A stretch of 64,000 nucleotides of DNA from Actinobacteria bacterium OV320 (lineage in GTDB: Bacteria; Actinomycetota; Actinomycetes; Streptomycetales; Streptomycetaceae). The stretch is from the NCBI GenBank assembly GCA_001298545.1, contig LJCX01000030.1, positions 372,001-436,000 of the forward strand. Reading direction: 5' to 3'. Position 1 is the stretch's first letter, and each line of letters begins with the position of its first letter. Positions 60,203-64,000 of the stretch are shown in pieces. The notes under the pieces were generated by a model. The model saw only the letters and a list, made by a program, of their open reading frames with translations, searched no databases and was not told the DNA's origin. A program made the position numbers and the translations under genes.

Positions 60203-62611
60203 ATGCTGGAGGCCTCACCGCTCGACGACGGATGGCACCTGCGGCACGAGGGAAAGCCGTTCCCGGCCGTGGTGCCGGGCTGTGTGCACACCGATCTGCT
60301 CGCCGCCGGGGTGATCCCGGACCCGTTCATCGGCCTGGGAGAGAAGGAGGTCGCGTGGGTGGGGAGGCGTGAGTGGACGTACGAGCGGGAGCTGCCGGCC
60401 GGGCCGTCCGGGCACGAGCAGACGGACCTGGTCTTCGACGGACTCGACACGGTCGCGGAGATCACCCTGAACGGTCAGCCCCTCGGCCGGGTACGGAACA
60501 TGCACCGCTCGTACCGCTTCGACGTGACGGGGCTCGAGGGGCCGCTGGCGGTCCGGTTCGTCTCGGCCTACGCCGAGGCGGAGGCCGTGCGCGGCAAGGT
60601 CGGTGACCGTCCGTCCCCCTACACCGAGCCGTACCAGTACCTCCGCAAGATGGCGTGCTCGTTCGGCTGGGACTGGGGGCCCACCCTGGTGACGGCCGGG
60701 ATCTGGCGGCCGGTGCGGGTGGAGCGCTGGTCGACGGCGCGGCTCGCCCGGGTGCGCCCGCTGGTGACCGTCGAGGAGGGCGTCGGGGTCGTCGAGTTGC
60801 GGGTGGAGGTGGAGCGGACCCGGGTGGAGGCCGGGCTCACGCTGGAGGCGCGGGTGGCGGGACGGTCCGCGCGCGCCGAGGTGACGGGCACCAGCGGTGT
60901 CGTGCGCGTCGAGGTGCCGGACGCGGAACTGTGGTGGCCGCGTGGGTACGGCGGGCAACCGCTGTACGAGGTCGAGTTGACCCTGCATCACGGGAGCGCG
61001 CCGCTCGATGTCTGGCGACGGCGCGTCGGATTCCGCAGCGTCGTGCTGGACACCTCCGCGGACGCTCACGGAACCGGTTTCACCCTCGTGGTGAACGGGG
61101 AGCGGCTCTTCGCCAGGGGCGTGAACTGGATCCCGGACGATGCGTTTCCGTCCCGGGTGACCCGGGAGCGTTACCGGAAGCGGTTGCGACAGGCGGCCGA
61201 CGTCGGCGTCGACCTGGTCCGGGTCTGGGGTGGCGGGATCTACGAGGGCGAGGACTTCTACGACGCGTGCGACGAACTGGGGCTGCTGGTGTGGCAGGAC
61301 TTCCCGTTCGCGTGCGCGGCCTACCCCGAGGAGCAGCCGTTGCGGGGCGAGGTGGAGGCGGAGGCCCGCGAGAACGTCGTCCGGCTGATGCCGCATCCGT
61401 CGCTCGTGTTGTGGAACGGCAACAACGAGAACCTGTGGGGGTTCAGGGACTGGGGATGGGAGGAGCGGCTCGGCGGGGACTCCTGGGGCGAGGGCTATTA
61501 CCTGGGTGTGCTTCCGCGGGTCGTGGCCGAGCTGGATCCGACGCGGCCGTACACGGCGGGAAGTCCGTGGTCGGGGTCGTGGGAGCACCATCCCAATGAT
61601 CCGGCGCACGGCACGCACCACTCGTGGGACGTGTGGAACCGGCAGGACTACGCCGAGTACCGGAGCGAAGTTCCGCGGTTCGTGGCCGAGTTCGGCTGGC
61701 AGGCGCCGCCCGCCCACGCGACTGTGCTGCGGGCGCTGCCCGGTGAGGAGCTCGCGGCGGACTCCCCCGGCATGCTGCACCGCCAGAAGGCCGAGGACGG
61801 CAACGGCAAGCTGGAGCGCGGCCTCGCCCGCCACTTCGCCCTGCCGGAGGACGATTTCGACCGCTGGCACTACCTCACGCAGGTCAACCAGGCGCGCGCC
61901 GTGGCGACCGGGATCGAGCACTGGCGGTCGCACTGGCCGGTGTGCGCGGGCACGATCGTCTGGCAGCTCAACGACTGCTGGCCGGTGACGTCCTGGGCGG
62001 CGATCGACGGGGACGGGCGGGAGAAACCGCTGTACCACGAGTTGCGGCGGCTCTATGCGGACCGGCTGCTCACCTTCCAAGCGCGCGGCGGCGAAATGGT
62101 GTTGGCCGCCGTGAACCAGTCGGGTGAGCCGTGGACGGGCACGGTGTCGTTGCGGCGGATGTCGGTGGACGGGGAGGTGCTCGGCACGGCGAGCGTGGAA
62201 CTGGCGGTCGGTGCCCGGGTGGTGGACGAGATAGGCGTGCCGGCGGACCTGGAGCCGGCCGGGGCGAAGGAGTTCCTGGTGGCCGACGCCGGAGGGTCCC
62301 CCGGGTCGGGCGAGGCCGCGAGCGAGGCAGGGCCGCGGGCCACGCACTTCCCGGTGCCCGACCGTGACATCCCTTACCCGCAGCCACAGTTCGAGGTGAC
62401 CGTGGCCCCGGGGAGCGTCACGGTCACGGCCCACACCCTCGTACGGGATCTGCTGCTCCAGGCCGACCGGCTGGGAGCAGGGGTTCGGGCCGACCGGGGG
62501 CTCGTGACCCTGCTGCCCGGGGAACGGGTGACCGTCGGGGTCGAGGGCTGGGAGACTCCGGATGCCGCCGCCGCCCGGGCCGCGCTGTACTGCCAGGAGC
62601 CCGCTCGATGA
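60203..62611 (+). CDS. Glycoside hydrolase family 2 beta-mannosidase-like enzyme
   Basis: This 802-residue cytoplasmic enzyme has no signal peptide. The jelly-roll start GWHLRHEGKPFPAVVPGCVHTDLL (motif VPGCVHTDLL), RKMACSFGWDWGPTLVTAGIW, and the barrel with acid/base Glu in LWNGNNENLWGF and nucleophile Glu in VAEFGWQAPP identify the beta-mannosidase subgroup of GH2. WQLNDCWPVTSWAAID is another hallmark. It would cleave mannosides brought in by the divergent ABC importer. GGGAG lies six bases before ATG 60203; the GTG at 60197 is less likely. The stop overlaps the LacI gene. Confidence 0.92.
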   Translation: MLEASPLDDGWHLRHEGKPFPAVVPGCVHTDLLAAGVIPDPFIGLGEKEVAWVGRREWTYERELPAGPSGHEQTDLVFDGLDTVAEITLNGQPLGRVRNMHRSYRFDVTGLEGPLAVRFVSAYAEAEAVRGKVGDRPSPYTEPYQYLRKMACSFGWDWGPTLVTAGIWRPVRVERWSTARLARVRPLVTVEEGVGVVELRVEVERTRVEAGLTLEARVAGRSARAEVTGTSGVVRVEVPDAELWWPRGYGGQPLYEVELTLHHGSAPLDVWRRRVGFRSVVLDTSADAHGTGFTLVVNGERLFARGVNWIPDDAFPSRVTRERYRKRLRQAADVGVDLVRVWGGGIYEGEDFYDACDELGLLVWQDFPFACAAYPEEQPLRGEVEAEARENVVRLMPHPSLVLWNGNNENLWGFRDWGWEERLGGDSWGEGYYLGVLPRVVAELDPTRPYTAGSPWSGSWEHHPNDPAHGTHHSWDVWNRQDYAEYRSEVPRFVAEFGWQAPPAHATVLRALPGEELAADSPGMLHRQKAEDGNGKLERGLARHFALPEDDFDRWHYLTQVNQARAVATGIEHWRSHWPVCAGTIVWQLNDCWPVTSWAAIDGDGREKPLYHELRRLYADRLLTFQARGGEMVLAAVNQSGEPWTGTVSLRRMSVDGEVLGTASVELAVGARVVDEIGVPADLEPAGAKEFLVADAGGSPGSGEAASEAGPRATHFPVPDRDIPYPQPQFEVTVAPGSVTVTAHTLVRDLLLQADRLGAGVRADRGLVTLLPGERVTVGVEGWETPDAAAARAALYCQEPAR

Positions 62612-63645
62612 CAGCCTCCCCGTCGTCCCGCGTCACCATAAAGGACGTGGCGGCGCGCGCCGGCGTGTCCAAGGGTGCCGTGTCGCTCGCCTTCAACCGC
62701 AAGCCGGGGCTGTCGGAGGCGACCCGGGACCGGATCTTCGCGGCGGCGCGGGAGCTGGGCTGGGAACCGAACCTCACGGCACGCTCGCTGTCGAGTTCGC
62801 GCGTGGACGTGGTGGGGCTCGCGATCTGCCGGCCGGCCCGGATGCTGGGCCTGGAGCCGTTCTACATGGAGTTCGTCTCCGGGGTGGAGAGCGTGCTGAC
62901 CGAGCACTCCTGTTCGCTGCTGCTGAGGCTGGTGCGCACCGTCGAGGAGGAGGCGGGGCTCCTGGAGTCCTGGTGGCGGGGGCGGCAGATCGGCGGCTCG
63001 ATCCTGGTCGACTTCCGGGCCGACGATCCCCGGGTGGCGGCGGCCGAGCGGCTCGGGATGCCCGTGGTGGCGGTCGGGCACCCCACGCTGACCGGGAGCC
63101 TGACGTCCGTGTGGACCGACGACGCGACGGCGGTGACGGAGGCGGTGCGCTATCTCGCGGCGCTCGGGCACCGGCGGATCGCGCGGGTGGGAGGCGCGGC
63201 GGCGCTCGGGCACACGGTGATGCGGACCGCGGCCTTCGACGCTGCGGCGCGGACGCTGGGGCTGGCCGGGGCGTGGCAGGTCGCCACGGACTACTCCGGG
63301 GAGGCGGGGGCACGGGCGACCCGGTCGATGCTGACCGCAGCCCCGGCGGACCGGCCGACGGCAATCGTTTACGACAACGACATCATGGCGGTGGCCGGAC
63401 TGGCCGTGGCGGCCGAGATGGGGCTCGGCGTGCCGGGCGATGTCTCGCTCCTCGCCTGGGACGACTCCCAGCTGTGCCGGCTCACCCATCCGACGCTCTC
63501 CGCGATGAGTCATGACGTGCACGGTTTCGGCGCGGAGGCGGCGCGGACCTTGTTCGGTGTGATCACCGGGTCGGGCCCCGGATCGCATCCGGTGCCGACG
63601 CCCGTGCTGACACCACGGGGCTCGACGGCACCGCCGCGGGGCTGA
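62608..63645 (+). CDS. LacI-family transcriptional regulator
   Basis: This 345-residue repressor-type regulator has the N-terminal helix-turn-helix VTIKDVAARAGVSKGAVSLA and hinge helix NLTARSLSSSR. A periplasmic-binding-protein-like effector domain follows, with AAERLGMPVVAVG, LAALGHRRIARVGG, TAIVYDNDIMAVAGL and DVSLLAWDDSQLCRLTHPTLS. It is translationally coupled (ATGA) to the beta-mannosidase and most likely controls that operon and the divergent importer. Confidence 0.93.
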   Translation: MTASPSSRVTIKDVAARAGVSKGAVSLAFNRKPGLSEATRDRIFAAARELGWEPNLTARSLSSSRVDVVGLAICRPARMLGLEPFYMEFVSGVESVLTEHSCSLLLRLVRTVEEEAGLLESWWRGRQIGGSILVDFRADDPRVAAAERLGMPVVAVGHPTLTGSLTSVWTDDATAVTEAVRYLAALGHRRIARVGGAAALGHTVMRTAAFDAAARTLGLAGAWQVATDYSGEAGARATRSMLTAAPADRPTAIVYDNDIMAVAGLAVAAEMGLGVPGDVSLLAWDDSQLCRLTHPTLSAMSHDVHGFGAEAARTLFGVITGSGPGSHPVPTPVLTPRGSTAPPRG

Positions 63646-63711
63646 GCGCGAGGGTGACTTCGGCCCCGTCCGGGGTGTGACGTTCGCCGCTTGGCCCTCC
63701 GGGACTGGGCA

Positions 63712-63754
63712 GCTACGTTACTCATAAGTAGCATGGGTCCTGAGCGCGCGCTCA
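63712..63754. promoter_or_regulatory. Two inverted repeats upstream of the thiolase gene
   Basis: GCTAC (63712-63716) and GTAGC (63728-63732) flank GTTACTCATAA, which itself holds TACT-CATA-AGTA. A perfect 14-bp palindrome TGAGCGCGCGCTCA is at 63741-63754. These lie 50-90 bp before the GTG, where a fatty-acid-responsive repressor site would be expected for a beta-oxidation gene. No regulator can be named. Confidence 0.42.
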
Positions 63755-63803
63755 GCGCTTGCGTGTCGCAGCAGTGCCATCCCGCACCTGGAGGAGAGCC
63801 ATC

Positions 63804-64000
63804 GTGCCTCGTACCGTCAGGGACGTCGTCTTCGTCGACGGCGTCCGTACCCCGTTCGGCAAGGCGGGCCCGAAGGGCATCTACCACGAGACCCGGGCCG
63901 ACGACCTCGTCGTGAAGGCGATCCGGGAGCTGCTGCGCCGCAACCCCGGTCTCGACCCCAAGAAGATCGACGAGGTCGCCATCGCCGCGACCACGCAGAT
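63804..64000 (+). CDS. Acetyl-CoA acyltransferase (thiolase), 5' part
   Basis: The first 65 residues of a thiolase continue past the window end. VRDVVFVDGVRTPFGKAGPKG and NPGLDPKKIDEVAIAATTQ are the conserved N-terminal features of beta-ketothiolases; the active-site cysteine is beyond the window. GGAGGAG precedes the GTG. By synteny with other Streptomyces it is probably the beta-subunit-like thiolase of the fadAB beta-oxidation operon. Confidence 0.9.
   Translation, partial: MPRTVRDVVFVDGVRTPFGKAGPKGIYHETRADDLVVKAIRELLRRNPGLDPKKIDEVAIAATTQ

Noticed and set aside
1..64000. tRNA, rRNA, insertion sequence, prophage or integrative-element genes
   Set aside because: No cloverleaf-like sequence, transposase, integrase or terminal inverted repeats could be recognised by reading; a tRNAscan or ISfinder search was not possible here.

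Overview
The window is a high-GC actinobacterial chromosome segment, almost certainly from a Streptomyces. The evidence is the GC-rich third codon positions, frequent GTG starts with ATGA/GTGA stop-start overlaps, two conservon operons (histidine kinase, roadblock, DUF742, small GTPase), the sporulation regulator whiI, and the order hemE - DUF3000 - whiI - rnd - thiolase. No rRNA, tRNA, CRISPR array, insertion sequence or prophage gene was seen.

Layout. 1-2.2 kb: the end of one conservon. 2.3-7.5 kb: an ankyrin protein, a secreted GH43-AbfB glycosidase, an unusual aromatic-amino-acid-lyase-like protein and an osmoprotectant-type binding lipoprotein. 7.9-12.8 kb: a complete second conservon. 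13-16 kb: a Rid-family protein and the ATPase/permease genes of an OpuB/OpuC-type importer, probably partners of the binding protein 6 kb away. 16.5-19.5 kb: a GT2/GT39 glycosyltransferase pair. 19.7-24.9 kb: an extracytoplasmic flavin module (membrane ferric-reductase-like protein, an FMN-binding protein with two nearly identical domains, ApbE) next to a two-component system. 25.4-31.2 kb: a flippase-like membrane protein, msrB, murC, a RibD/DHFR-like reductase and a ZapE-type ATPase. 31.4-37.7 kb: carbonic anhydrase plus SulP transporter, a slipin, a Tat-exported PhoX-like protein and a lipoprotein polysaccharide deacetylase. 37.8-46.2 kb: a tiny zinc-ribbon protein, an ABC exporter, a PTH2-like protein, a DUF692 (MNIO) enzyme fused to a partner-like domain with DUF4142 and TIGR04222-type neighbours, and a secreted TAP-like peptidase. 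46.2-53.5 kb: coproporphyrin-route haem genes (HemQ, HemG/CgoX, HemE) among a DUF4349 lipoprotein, a CoA-disulfide-reductase-like flavoprotein and a rhomboid protease. 53.7-56.8 kb: DUF3000, whiI, rnd. 56.9-63.6 kb: a sugar ABC importer divergent from a beta-mannosidase-LacI pair. 63.8 kb to the end: the start of a thiolase.

Two things stand out. First, the MNIO gene at 41.0-42.5 kb appears to join in one polypeptide an iron-dependent peptide-modifying oxidase and a domain resembling its usual separate partner; it is the best candidate here for an undescribed modification system. Second, short tandem repeats are unusually common, with periods of 6, 8, 9, 13, 14, 16, 22-23 and about 37 bp plus one 229-bp duplication inside a gene. 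Several arrays sit at 3' ends and contain the stop codon of a flanking gene.
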